From Ophiosphaerella korrae (lineage: Eukaryota; Ascomycota; Dothideomycetes; Pleosporales; Phaeosphaeriaceae): a stretch of DNA of 16,859 bases. The stretch is taken from assembly GCA_028456385.1 (NCBI GenBank), contig JALNQF010000683.1, positions 1-16,859 of the forward strand, read 5' to 3'. Shown piece after piece: positions 8,629 through 16,859 of this stretch (the stretch's first letter is position 1; the number at the start of each line of letters is the position of its first letter). Below the pieces are notes generated by a model. It saw only the letters and a list, made by a program, of their open reading frames with translations, made no database searches and was not told where the DNA came from. A program made the translations under genes and the position numbers.

Positions 8629-9264
8629 AAGAGCAAATTCCTAGAGCTTAAAAAGGGCTCTACTTAACTAATAATACTTATTAGGTAGTAGTAGTAGTAG
8701 CTAGGGTTAAAGAGGTTAACTATTTTTAGAGTTAAAATCGTTATTTATAAAGTATAGAGCTAAGGTTTTTACTAATTTTAGTATAAAATTAAGATACGCG
8801 TAACTTCTATATATAAAACGTATTAACTATAAACTCTTTTCTACTACTTTTACTTTATACTAATAAAATTAAACCTAAAAGTGTTTATATATAGTATAAG
8901 AGAAAGTAAAGTTAATACTACTAAGTAACTTAATAGCGCTAGATCTCTATATAAGTACTTACTATAGATATAGGCTTTACAATAAGTAGGTTTATTAATA
9001 TAGAGAACCTAGTAAGCCTAATATTTATAAGTATTAGGGGGTAGGCAGCGTAGAGTAGCCCTAGCTAGGAATTTAGTAGCTAGTTATAAATTCTATAATA
9101 GTAAACTAGACTTACGTATAACTAGTTATAAGAGAGCGTAGTAGTTATAGCTATAGTAGTAGAAGTAAGCCCTAACCTAAAAAGAGTCTTACACTTACTA
9201 GCTAAAGTAAACTATTCTTACTATTTTTACGCTATAATTTATCTTTAGCTAGTAGTAAAGTTTT
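8629..9264 (-). other. Element 2 presumed 3' untranslated region
   Basis: Between the pol tail and the LTR. No protein is recognised, although one minus-strand frame from about 9180 to 8940 has few stops. It contains a short gta microsatellite (8685-8700) and a G5-containing, less mutated patch near 9038-9066 (gggggtaggcagcg), unusual for the window. The true end of pol may lie inside this stretch. Confidence 0.45.
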
Positions 9265-9637
9265 TTAATTACGCTTTAGAGGGCCTTTTTACGCCTACTA
9301 ATAGCTAAAGTACTTTACTAGGTTACGTCTTTATTAAGCTCTATTTTAGGTATATAGTTAGTATTTTAGGCTTCTCTAGGTAGTTCTAGTAAAGGTTAAA
9401 GGTAGTAATTACGCTTTATAAAAGAGCTTTTTTACGCCTATTAATAGTTTTAAGCTTATCTAAGTAGTTCTAGTAAGAGCTAAAGGTAGTAGTTGCGCTT
9501 TAGAGAGAGCTTTTTTATACCTATTAGTAAGTTAAAATACTTTAATAAGTTATATCTTTATTAGAGCTCTATTTTTTTAGTATACGTAGAGTTAGTAGTT
9601 TAGCTTTCTTTAGGTAGTTTTAGTAAAAGTTAAAGGT
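9265..9637. repeat. Coding repeats behind the chromodomain
   Basis: Three imperfect copies. A shared block (taggtagttytagtaa and on) starts at 9377, 9461 and 9611, giving spacings of 84 and 150 bases, both multiples of three. The minus-strand frame stays the same through all copies and reads T-F-N-F-Y-stop-N-Y-L-K-K, T-F-S-S-Y-stop-N-Y-L-D-K and T-F-N-L-Y-stop-N-Y-L-E-K. The middle copy appears to lack an internal segment of about 60 bases. Preserved frame suggests that the repeats were part of the protein. Confidence 0.75.
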
Positions 9638-9800
9638 AGCTTTATATTTTATAAATTCTTCTACTAGCTTCTATATAGGTTTATTATAGCTAGTCTAGTA
9701 AACTAAGTAGTACTATCTTACGTATTTTCTACGCTTTTTAAAGCGTACGTCTAAAATAGCTTCTACTAAGTATTCTTTATATATACTACTAGTTTCTTTA
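9625..9800 (-). other. Chromodomain of element 2
   Basis: The minus strand reads E-Y-L-V-E-A-I-L-D-V-R, then K-Y-V-R-stop-Y-Y-L-V-Y-stop-T-S-Y-N-K-P-I-stop-K-L-V-E-E-F. This fits the chromodomain pattern EYxVExILDxR, YLVxWxGY, TWEPxExF, with stops at the Trp positions of the aromatic cage. Confidence 0.9.
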
Positions 9801-9829
9801 TTAGTAATAGTAATAGGGATTAGCTATAG

Positions 9830-11010
9830 TAGGTCTTAATCTAGTAAGAGTTTCTAATTTCTAGGGCGTAAGAGTTTTAGAGAGAAGACTAAGAATATAC
9901 CTTTACTTAGTATCTCTTAGAGTAGTACTAGCTTATATACTCTACTATTATAGATAACTCTCTTAATAGAGTATAGGCCTACTTATTAGTAGTCTAATTT
10001 TAGAGTTAGCTAAGTAGTTCTCTAATTAGCTATACTAATATAGGCTTAGTTACTAACTTTATATACTAGTCTACTTTAGTAAGAGGTATTAGCTTAGGCT
10101 ACTTACTCTTATTATACCTAGAGTATTTTTTCTTTAAAGTAAGCTACTAGGTTACTATAAGTATTAAGTAGCTTATTAGCTTATATACGTTAGTTATATT
10201 AGGCTAGGTTTAGTTAATCTTTATTGTTTTTGCTAGAGTATATACTACTATAAAGGTAATACCTTAGATCTATAAGAAATAGGGTTATCTTAATAGATAT
10301 ATTAATAGTATTATTTACTTAGAACTTAGCTACGTATAGCTAGGCTACCTAGTTATCTTACGCGTAGTTAACGTATTACTTTAGAAAGATCTCTAGGGCT
10401 TAATTTACTTACTTAGTTTAGCTATTAGTTTCTAGGTAGTACGTAGTTAAGAGCTTTTATATAATATAGAGGCGTTTATATATATAGTACTAAAATTAGC
10501 TAATAAAAGTTATCTCTCTATTAAATATAATATTTATTAGGACTCTATAAAGCTTAAAAATAGATATAAAATATTAGGTAGCTTCTTCTAGTTTTAGAGA
10601 CTTATAAGAGAAGAAATAGTATCTTTTTATAAAGTAGTAGTAAATTACTAGGATATATTTATAAATCTAGCTACTATTTTTACTAGTTAGTAAGGCTTAG
10701 ATATAGTTTACTAAGATATTAGTCTAGAGTACGTAGGGAATTAGTATAGGTTAGAGGTAACTAAGTTTACTATCTTATAAGTTCTTTATATAGTAGTAGA
10801 TTAAGTATATATTATAAAATTACTTAATAGCTTAAAGTATCTTAAGCTAATAATAGCGCTTATATATTAGATATAGCGTACTATAAAGTTTTTTATAGCT
10901 TACTAACTAATAGTTATAGTATAAATTAAAGATTTAGTAGTATAGATAGGTATTTAGAGGGATATATAGACGCGTTTTATTAACCTAGAAGTACTTTTCT
11001 TTCTCTAATC
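9830..11010 (-). other. Integrase of element 2
   Basis: Zinc-binding part: Y-Y-N-Y-stop-L-V-S-Y-K near 10893-10924 (the H-x-H part) and the C-x2-C pair as Y-L-I-Y near 10793-10807. In the core the first Asp is Asn at 10706-10708, the second Asp is Asn in I-I-F-N-R-E at 10520-10522, and the Glu is Lys at 10412-10414, exactly 36 codons from the second Asp. The C-terminal module reads V-G-L-Y-S-I-K-R at about 9959-9982, the GPY motif with Pro changed to Leu. Confidence 0.92.
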
Positions 11011-11419
11011 TAGTAGAGCTAATATTAGTATATAAGAAGTAGTATCCTACTTTATAGAAAGCTTTTAATAGTTTTTATTATTTACTATCTATAGTAGTAA
11101 ATATAGCTTAGGCTACGTAGTCTTCTAAGTATACTATATCTAGTAATTCTTCTATTAGGCGTAGGTTAATAATATATAGTAAGAGTTCTAGGTCTAGTTC
11201 TCTATTATAGAGTAGTAGAAAATCCTCTAGTAGGTTTACTAATATAGGTTTTATTCTTATAATATAGTAAAAGTAGGCGTATACTATAGTAGCTTATTTT
11301 AGTATAAATCTATCTAGCTTTTATAGGTCTATAAAGCTTAAAGCGTAAATTACTATATTTAGCGTAGGTTTTACGCCTAGAGCTAAGACTTAAGGGCTTA
11401 GGATAATTTAGTTAGCTCC

Positions 11420-11880
11420 TAATACTTATAGATTAGAATTATCTATAGGGCAATCCTATAGTTAGTAGCTTAGAGCGTCTACGACTTTATTTATATTACT
11501 AGGTGCGTATTTAATATAGAAATTAAATTAGGATAAGAATAATAACTAGTAAGCCTAGTAGTAATTAAGCTTTTTAGTTATTATAAAAGTTTCTAAATTA
11601 TAGTAGTTTATTATAATATAGATTGTATATAGACTACTTATAAGCTTTAGTTTCTATTTTTTAAATACTTAGATTATAGCTATAAGTTCTAGGTTGTAGA
11701 TATTATAATTATATTCTACTAGGGTGTATTTTTTTAAGAAGAAGCTAACTAGCTATTAGATTCTATCTTAGTTTAGTTAGCTTATTACTCTACCTAAAGC
11801 CTACCTAGAGGTGTTAGTTTAGATATAGATTAGTTTTAAGAAGTTAAAGTAAAGTAAAACTATACCTAGCTAGAAAGTAG
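11420..11880 (-). other. RNase H of element 2
   Basis: The minus strand reads T-N-T-S-R-stop-A-L-G-R-V-I-S, from T-D-T-S, with the catalytic Asp changed to Asn at 11813-11815. Then come K-K-Y-T-L-V-E-Y-N-Y, L-E-L-I-A-I-I and, near the end, V-V-D-A-L-S. These match the Gypsy RNase H blocks SxxxTPxExNY, ELLAIV and ADALSR. Confidence 0.9.
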
Positions 11881-12029
11881 CTTTTAGTTTATTAAAAGTA
11901 TTTATATATTCTTAGGTAATTATAAAAGGCTTATACTAAGTCTTTTAAAAAAGTAGCTTATCTCTTTTAGTAAGTTTAGTAATAACCTTAGACTTAATTA
12001 ACTTAGTAAGTAGTAAGGTAAAGCTTAAG

Positions 12030-12810
12030 TAATCTTTAATAAAGCGCTAGAGAAATCTAGTATAGCTTAGAAAGGCTAGGACTTCTTTAGTAGTCTTTAG
12101 TATTTCTTACTCCTAGATAGCTTTAACTTTAGAGAGATCTATTATAATTTTTTTATTAGAGATAATTATACTTAAAAACTTAACTAAAGTAGTATAGAAG
12201 CTAGATTTTTTAGAGTTTATGTAGAAGCCTTACTCTTTTAGTTGCGTAAGTACTTTATAAATATACTAGATATAGTCTATTTTATTATTAGAGTATATTA
12301 AGACGTTGTTTATATATATAGTATAGAAGTTATTTAAATATTCTAGTAGGGCTAAGTTAATAGCGCGCTAGAAAGTAGCTAGTACGTTAGTAAAGCTAAA
12401 AAGTACTACCTTATAAGTATATATACTAAAGTAGGTAACAAAGGTAGTTAGCTATTCTAAATTTAAGGTAATACGTAAGTAGTAAAAAGTATATATTATA
12501 TTAAATTTAGAGAATATCTTTACTTTATTTAAGTAAGCTAGTATTTCTCTAAAGAATAAAATAAGGTACTAGTCTTTAATAGTAGATTTATTTAGCTTGT
12601 AGTAGTTTATATAGACTTATAAGCTACTATCTAGTTTAGCTATAATTAGTAAGTTATTCTTAGCTAAGGAGCTATATTTACTAATAAAGCCCTTGCTTTC
12701 TATTTCTTAGATATATTTCTAGATTACTTTATCTTATTTTCTAGTAAAAAAGTAAGGTTTAGCATCTAGGATTTTTGCGCTAAGTTAAAAGGTAATTTCT
12801 AGGTTATATA
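12030..12810 (-). other. Reverse transcriptase of element 2
   Basis: Blocks in order on the minus strand: S-K-G-F-I-S-K-Y-S-S; Y-I-N-Y-Y-K-L-N; V-K-I-F-S-K-F-N-I-I-Y; F-S-F-T-N-V-L-A-T-F; and the catalytic Y-I-N-N-V-L-I-Y-S at 12290-12316 (YIDD position 12305-12316). Both catalytic Asp codons became Asn. This is followed by the K-F-L connection segment. Confidence 0.93.
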
Positions 12811-13189
12811 GCTTATAAGGAAGAAGTTCCTTAGTAGCTTTTTTATTAAAATAGAGTATTAAGTCTTAATATAGTTAGAGTAGTTCTATAAATAGAATAT
12901 CTTTAAGTTTTACTATAGATAGTAGTTTATAAAATTATATATAATCTACTTCTTTAGTTACTTTGTAGTAGTATACTAGTAGTAGTATTCTATCTAAAGT
13001 AAGTACTATAAGCGTGTATCTACTTCTTCTAGTAAAGGCCTTAATTATATAATAACTAATAGTTCAAATATCTATTAATAAGTTCTATTTATACCTATTA
13101 GGGTGCCTACTTAAGAGCCCTATAGAGGTAGATAATAGTTTAAGTACTAGCTTCTTTAAGGCTATAGTAGAGTAATATCTAAGTACGCT

Positions 13190-13560
13190 ATAGTATACTA
13201 CTAAAGAGATTTTATTAGTTATCTAGTAGTACTATTAGTAGTAAGTATTAAAGAATAATAACATTCTATAGTAGTAGTTAGGTTTAATAATATAGGCTTT
13301 GCGCTATAAAAATCTTAGAATAAAGTTAAATTAGCTTACGTTTTTAATAATATAGGTAGAGGTCTATTTAATATATACGCCTACTTATAAGTAGAACTTA
13401 ACTTAATACGTAATAAACTTAGATAAAGAACTATTATATCCTTTATAGATAATAAGTTAAAGTAGCTAGATAGTTTATAATTTTATAGTCTTCTAAGTAA
13501 ATTTTTAGTAAATAAAGTTTATATTAGCTCTATTATTAGCTAAGGTTCTAGCTATATAGG
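13190..13560 (-). other. Aspartic protease of element 2
   Basis: Active-site region A-N-N-R-A-N-I-N-F-I on the minus strand, with the triad codons at 13526-13537, from a D-x-G-A site. The second block, F-I-L-R-F-L-stop-R, at about 13301-13326 corresponds to the I-L-G-x-P-W motif. This is the retropepsin that would process the polyprotein. Confidence 0.8.
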
Positions 13561-13599
13561 GTACTATAGGGTCTTTGCTTAAGAAGCTAGTAAATAAGA

Positions 13600-16500
13600 A
13601 TTAGTTTAGCTTAGCTTCTATTAGATTAGTTAGTAGTTTCTTATACTAGACTATCTATATTCTATAGGTAAGTATATAAGATATAGCTATACTAAGAGTT
13701 ATACTTTAGTAGTTAATTACGCTCTTTTAGTTTATATAATCTCTAGGTTAAGGCTTTAAGCTTAGAGAACGTTATTTTCTAGATCCTAATCTAAGTTAGG
13801 CTCTAGTTCTAGCTCTATATCTAGTTAGGAGTTATATTTAAAGAATTAGTCCTCTATTTCTATATCTATTTTAGAGTCTATTACTATATAGGTAGCTATA
13901 TAGTAGTTTATAGTATTAGTAAGTATTTTAGATTTAGTAGCTTTTATTTATTTATAAGTAGTATAGTCTAGCTTCTTAATACTTATCTTTTTATAGCCTT
14001 AGTATAAAATTGTTTTAGAGTTTTTAGTTTTAATTATAGTACTCTTTTTACTAGTTAGGTGTATTCCTCTAAATACGCCTTTTAGTTATAGTTAATAGTG
14101 TTTTAGTTCTTATAGGGTTATAGCTAGTTTTTCTTTAAAGTTTTATATCTACGCTCTTAGTTTAGCTTTTATAAGCGCTAGGGTATAAAGCTAGGTTTAC
14201 TTAGGGCTTATATCTAGGTTATAATTATTTACTTTATTTTTTAATATTAAGATTATCTTTTAAAAATTAGTAAAGCTATTATAAATACTAGGGGTAGTAC
14301 TAATAGCCTCTCTAAGCTAGGGTTATAGCTTTTTTTAAAGGTAGATATTATATAGCTATAGGTTTTATTATAGTTTAAGGCTAATATTATTAAATTTAGA
14401 GAGGAATTTAGCCTATACTAACTAGGTAGTTTTATAGATTAGTTAATCTAGTCTAAATTTAGCTATTTCTAGGGTTTTATAATATACTTCTCTTAATCCT
14501 ACTATATCTATATTACTAAATTAGTAAAAAAGTATAAAGAAATATATAAATTCTTTTTAGTATAAGTAGGTAATACTATTTAAGATAGTAAGGTATAAGC
14601 GAGCTAATCCTATATAGTAGTGTATAATAACGTTAGCTTAGGTTTATAAGCTAATATATTTTTTTCTATTAGTAATAAAGTAATTGTATATAGACTAGAT
14701 AAAGGATATAACGTCTACGTAGTATCTTATACCTAAAAATTATAGAGGTTTTATAGAGTAGTCTTCTTATTCTTTATACTAGTAAAAATTAAAGGCTAGC
14801 TCTTAGATACTAGTTAAGAAGAGAGTTAAGGTAAACTCTTCTCTATTAAAGATATAGTAGCCTACTACTAGTACTTAGAGTTTAAACTCTCTTTTAAAGA
14901 AGCTAGGTTACTAGCTTTATAGTAAGATCTTAGTATAAAGTAGTTCTATATCTTTCTATACTAGTATATTAAAGTTAAAGGTTTTTAGCTTAGTTTATTT
15001 AGCTATTAAGTCTTCTTAGTAGATTACTACTTTATATAAGTAGTTATATTTTACTATAGCTTCTTCTTATAGAGCTTTATACTAGGTAGCTCTTTAGCCT
15101 AAGGTATTATATTACTCTATAATATAGTTATAGTTTAGTAGTAATTATACTAAGCGTTCTTAGAGTTAAGCTAATTAGTTATCTTATTAAGAGAGTTATT
15201 TATCTAATTTACTTACCCTAGCTATAAGCTTCTAGTTTTATTTATTTACTACGTTAATTATATTCTATATCTAAGTATTTATAACTACTAGGTATAATAC
15301 TATTCTAGCTAGGGTAAATTCTCTAAGAGATAAGTAATTACTAGGTTTGTTATCCTTAATTCCCTAGTACAAAGTTAGTAGTAGGGTGCGAAATAAAGGT
15401 TAGAGCTTAGTAAACTTAGTAAGTAATTTCTTAAGTTTATCTTAAGATATAAAGACTATTCTTAGTAGTAAGTCTTTATTAATTGTAGCGTTTAATAGTA
15501 AGTTATCTTTTAGCTCTTCTAAGATCTTAAGCTTAGGTATAGGCTAAAGTAATAATACTTAGCTAATATTTAGTTAGGCGTTATTAATTAAGTTATTTAA
15601 TATAGTCTAGTTATTAAAAGAGACTTTAGTAACTAGTCTATACTTTAGAGAGCTACCTTAGTTAAAGAAGGTAGAGTTTATATCTAGGTTAAATTCTTCT
15701 ATAATAAGTTAGTTAGGAGTAGCTAAGTTTATTATAGAGCTATTAGCTAGGAAGGCGCCTAGTACTTATTAGGGAATTATATTAGGTTAGAAATTAAGTT
15801 TACTAGGTAGTCTTAGCTAAATAAAGGATTTAGGGTCTATTACTTATTTTCTTTTATCTTTCTATAAGGGGGTCTTAAGATATTATTAGAAGTTACTTAG
15901 TACTTTTTTTATTAGAGTAGTTAGTATAGTAAGTCTTTAGGTCTATTTTTCTAAGGACTTAGTTCTAGCGCGTATTTTATAGATTTTTTATAGTATAGTA
16001 GCTTTAAAGCGTTCTTTTAGTTCTTTACTAGATCTATAGTCTACTATTTTTAGCGTATCTTTATCTTATAAGTATACTTAGTTTAAGTAATAAAGAGGTT
16101 ATAAGCTAGTATTATTTTAGTTTAAGAGGCTAGCTTTTAAGGAGATAGAAGATTTTTTATATAACTAAGTTATAGTATAATAAGCTAAGTTATAGTAGTT
16201 ATATACTATATTAGTACGTTTAGCTATTAGTTTATAGAGATTTAGATCTTTAGCGCTAGCTAGTAAAGGTTTTTATAAGGTCTAAGGCGCTTTATTACTT
16301 AGTTTTTATAAATTAAGTACTAGTAATTTATATAAGTTTAGGGGTCTTTTCTTTCCTTAGTACTACTACCTAGGTTTAATACCTAGTATAAGTACACCCT
16401 TACTTAGGTATACGTAGTAAGTATAAGCTAAAGCTTTATAACCTATAAGGTAGTTAAACTACTTTTCTTTAGTACGTATTTCTTTTTAGAATGTTAGCGC
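13600..16500 (-). pseudogene. gag: Element 2 gag-like region, unusually long
   Basis: The minus strand upstream of protease is coding-like for nearly 3 kb: one can follow long stretches with stops only at presumed Gln or Trp codons. An acidic stretch near 13790-13890 (E-L-E-L-E-P-N-L-D) precedes the protease. The part at about 14900-16000 appears rich in residues that would have been Pro and Gln before mutation, suggesting a long disordered N-terminal region. I cannot find a clear CCHC knuckle, and the capsid is not obvious, unlike element 1. Position and strand make gag the best call. Part of it could instead be an additional open reading frame. The start near 16500 is a guess. Confidence 0.55.
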
Positions 16501-16760
16501 TAGTACTAGTAAAAAAGGAGCGCTAGAAACCTTAACTAGAACTATAATATAGTAAACTTAAGGGGCTACCTAGCGCGCTATAGCTAAGGTAGGATCTAAT
16601 TCTTAGTAGTATAGTTCTTTTTAGCTAGCTAGGCTTAATTAAGAGTTAGCTACAATTAGCTATTTTATAGTAACTCTAGCGTAAGTAAGAAAGCTACTAG
16701 CGTAGTTCTAGGTTATAGAGAGGCCTATAAAAGTAAAATATTTATAGAGATCTACTATTA
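16501..16760 (-). other. Element 2 leader and primer-binding region
   Basis: Between the 5' LTR and the presumed gag start. Just inside the LTR the minus strand reads taatagtagatctct. A primer-binding site starting TGG would read TAG or TAA after RIP, so taatag is compatible, but no tRNA can be assigned with confidence. Nothing else is recognised. Confidence 0.35.
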
Positions 16761-16859
16761 TATAAAGTAAACTTTACGTAAGATAACTTAATAAAGTAGT
16801 TTTAATAATTAACTAAAAAGAGTAAATAGTAGATAAAGCTATCTAAGTAAGTACTAGGT
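16761..16859 (-). repeat. Element 2 right LTR (5' LTR), cut by window end
   Basis: It matches 8271-8369 at 98 of 99 bases. The rest, including the 61-base hairpin repeats expected from the left copy, should follow to about 17104. Confidence 0.93.

Larger units (their letters stand above)
9265..13560 (-). pseudogene. pol: Element 2 pol: PR-RT-RH-IN-chromodomain-repeat tail
   Basis: Minus-strand polyprotein in standard Gypsy order: protease (active site 13526-13537), RT (about 12030-12810), RNase H (about 11420-11880), integrase (about 9830-11010) with zinc-binding, DDE and GPY modules, chromodomain (about 9625-9800), then a tail with three imperfect coding repeats. Long stretches can be read in one frame with only TAA/TAG stops at expected Gln or Trp codons, so indels are few and the copy was probably complete when RIP struck. 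Catalytic codons in all four enzymes carry G-to-A changes. It differs in sequence and length from element 1's pol, so it is a different family. Confidence 0.9.
1..16859. other. RIP-mutated, AT-rich nested retrotransposon block
   Basis: The whole window shares one mutation pattern. CpA and its complement TpG are very rare, TpA is in great excess, and CpG remains common (many acg and gcg). No long reading frame survives on either strand. In the recognisable retrotransposon genes, stops sit where CAA, CAG or TGG codons are expected and are nearly all TAA or TAG. This matches repeat-induced point mutation, known from filamentous ascomycetes. It is not the pattern of CpG-methylation decay, which would remove CpG first. 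The dinucleotide pattern was judged by eye, not computed. Confidence 0.93.
8271..16859 (-). mobile_element. Element 2: Ty3/Gypsy chromovirus, right end outside
   Basis: The first 99 bases (8271-8369) recur at 16761-16859 with one difference (g at 8280, a at 16770), giving the start of both LTRs 8490 bases apart. The minus strand between them encodes gag, protease, RT, RNase H, integrase, chromodomain and a repeated tail, in that order. If the LTR is 344 bases, the element ends near 17104 and totals about 8.8 kb. It starts inside or against the right LTR of element 1, so it is the younger insertion. It keeps more G+C and CpG than element 1 but is just as dead. Confidence 0.92.

Noticed and set aside
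8685..8700. gta microsatellite as a functional element
   Set aside because: Only about five units; short trinucleotide runs are expected in this tag/gta-rich sequence.
8940..9180. Minus-strand stretch with few stops downstream of element 2 pol
   Set aside because: No recognisable motif, and stops precede it in the same frame. It could be a tail of pol or chance, so I did not call a gene.
14031..14100. Possible CCHC knuckle in element 2 gag
   Set aside because: The Tyr codons that might come from Cys or His do not give C-x2-C-x4-H-x4-C spacing; the last interval is three, not four, and the first Cys is missing.
16746..16760. tRNA primer-binding site next to element 2's right LTR
   Set aside because: The taatag start is compatible with a mutated TGG start, but too many bases may be changed to name a tRNA or call it a site.
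1..16859. CRISPR array, bacterial operon, tRNA or rRNA genes
   Set aside because: The regular repeats (18 and 61 bases) lack unique spacers, the coding signals are eukaryotic LTR retrotransposons, and no tRNA or rRNA consensus was seen.
1..16859. A cellular gene or a novel defence system
   Set aside because: Every coding signal I could read belongs to Gypsy elements, apart from the uncertain gag-like part of element 2. The only defence visible is the genome's own RIP footprint.

Overview
The window is a block of dead, nested retrotransposons from a filamentous ascomycete (Pezizomycotina) genome. I see no intact gene. The sequence is extremely AT-rich, and CpA and TpG are almost gone on both strands while CpG survives. 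That is the footprint of repeat-induced point mutation (RIP), a fungal genome defence that turns C to T at CpA in repeated DNA. Reading frames are full of TAA and TAG where CAA, CAG or TGG would be expected. The species cannot be named from this; an AT-rich isochore of a dothideomycete-like fungus is the closest description.

Layout, left to right. (1) 1-504: flank of unclear origin, with one short plus-strand stretch resembling the end of a Ty3/Gypsy reverse transcriptase. (2) About 505-1397: minus-strand protease/RT-start fragment of an older Gypsy element ('A'), a relative of element 1. (3) 1398-8270: element 1, a minus-strand Ty3/Gypsy chromovirus with matching LTR copies at 1398-1624 and 8044-8270. 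Reading right to left it carries gag (coiled coil, capsid, CCHC knuckle), protease, RT, RNase H, integrase and chromodomain. (4) 8271 to the window end: element 2, a second minus-strand chromovirus. Its left LTR starts at 8271 and the start of its right LTR is at 16761. It has a large gag-like region, protease, RT, RNase H, integrase with GPY module, chromodomain, and a repeated C-terminal tail.

The pieces fit nested insertion. A's homology to element 1 runs up to the first base of element 1's LTR, so element 1 jumped into A. Element 2 starts exactly where the right LTR copy of element 1 stops matching the left copy, so it probably jumped into that LTR. The missing LTR end and the rest of A should lie beyond the right edge.

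All three elements read on the minus strand. Element 2's LTR copies agree at 98 of 99 visible bases, and element 1's at about 216 of 227, in keeping with the nesting order. The best leads are the context bias of the mutations (CpA survives almost only after a purine), the hairpin-bearing 61-bp repeats in element 2's LTR, and the coding repeats behind element 2's chromodomain.
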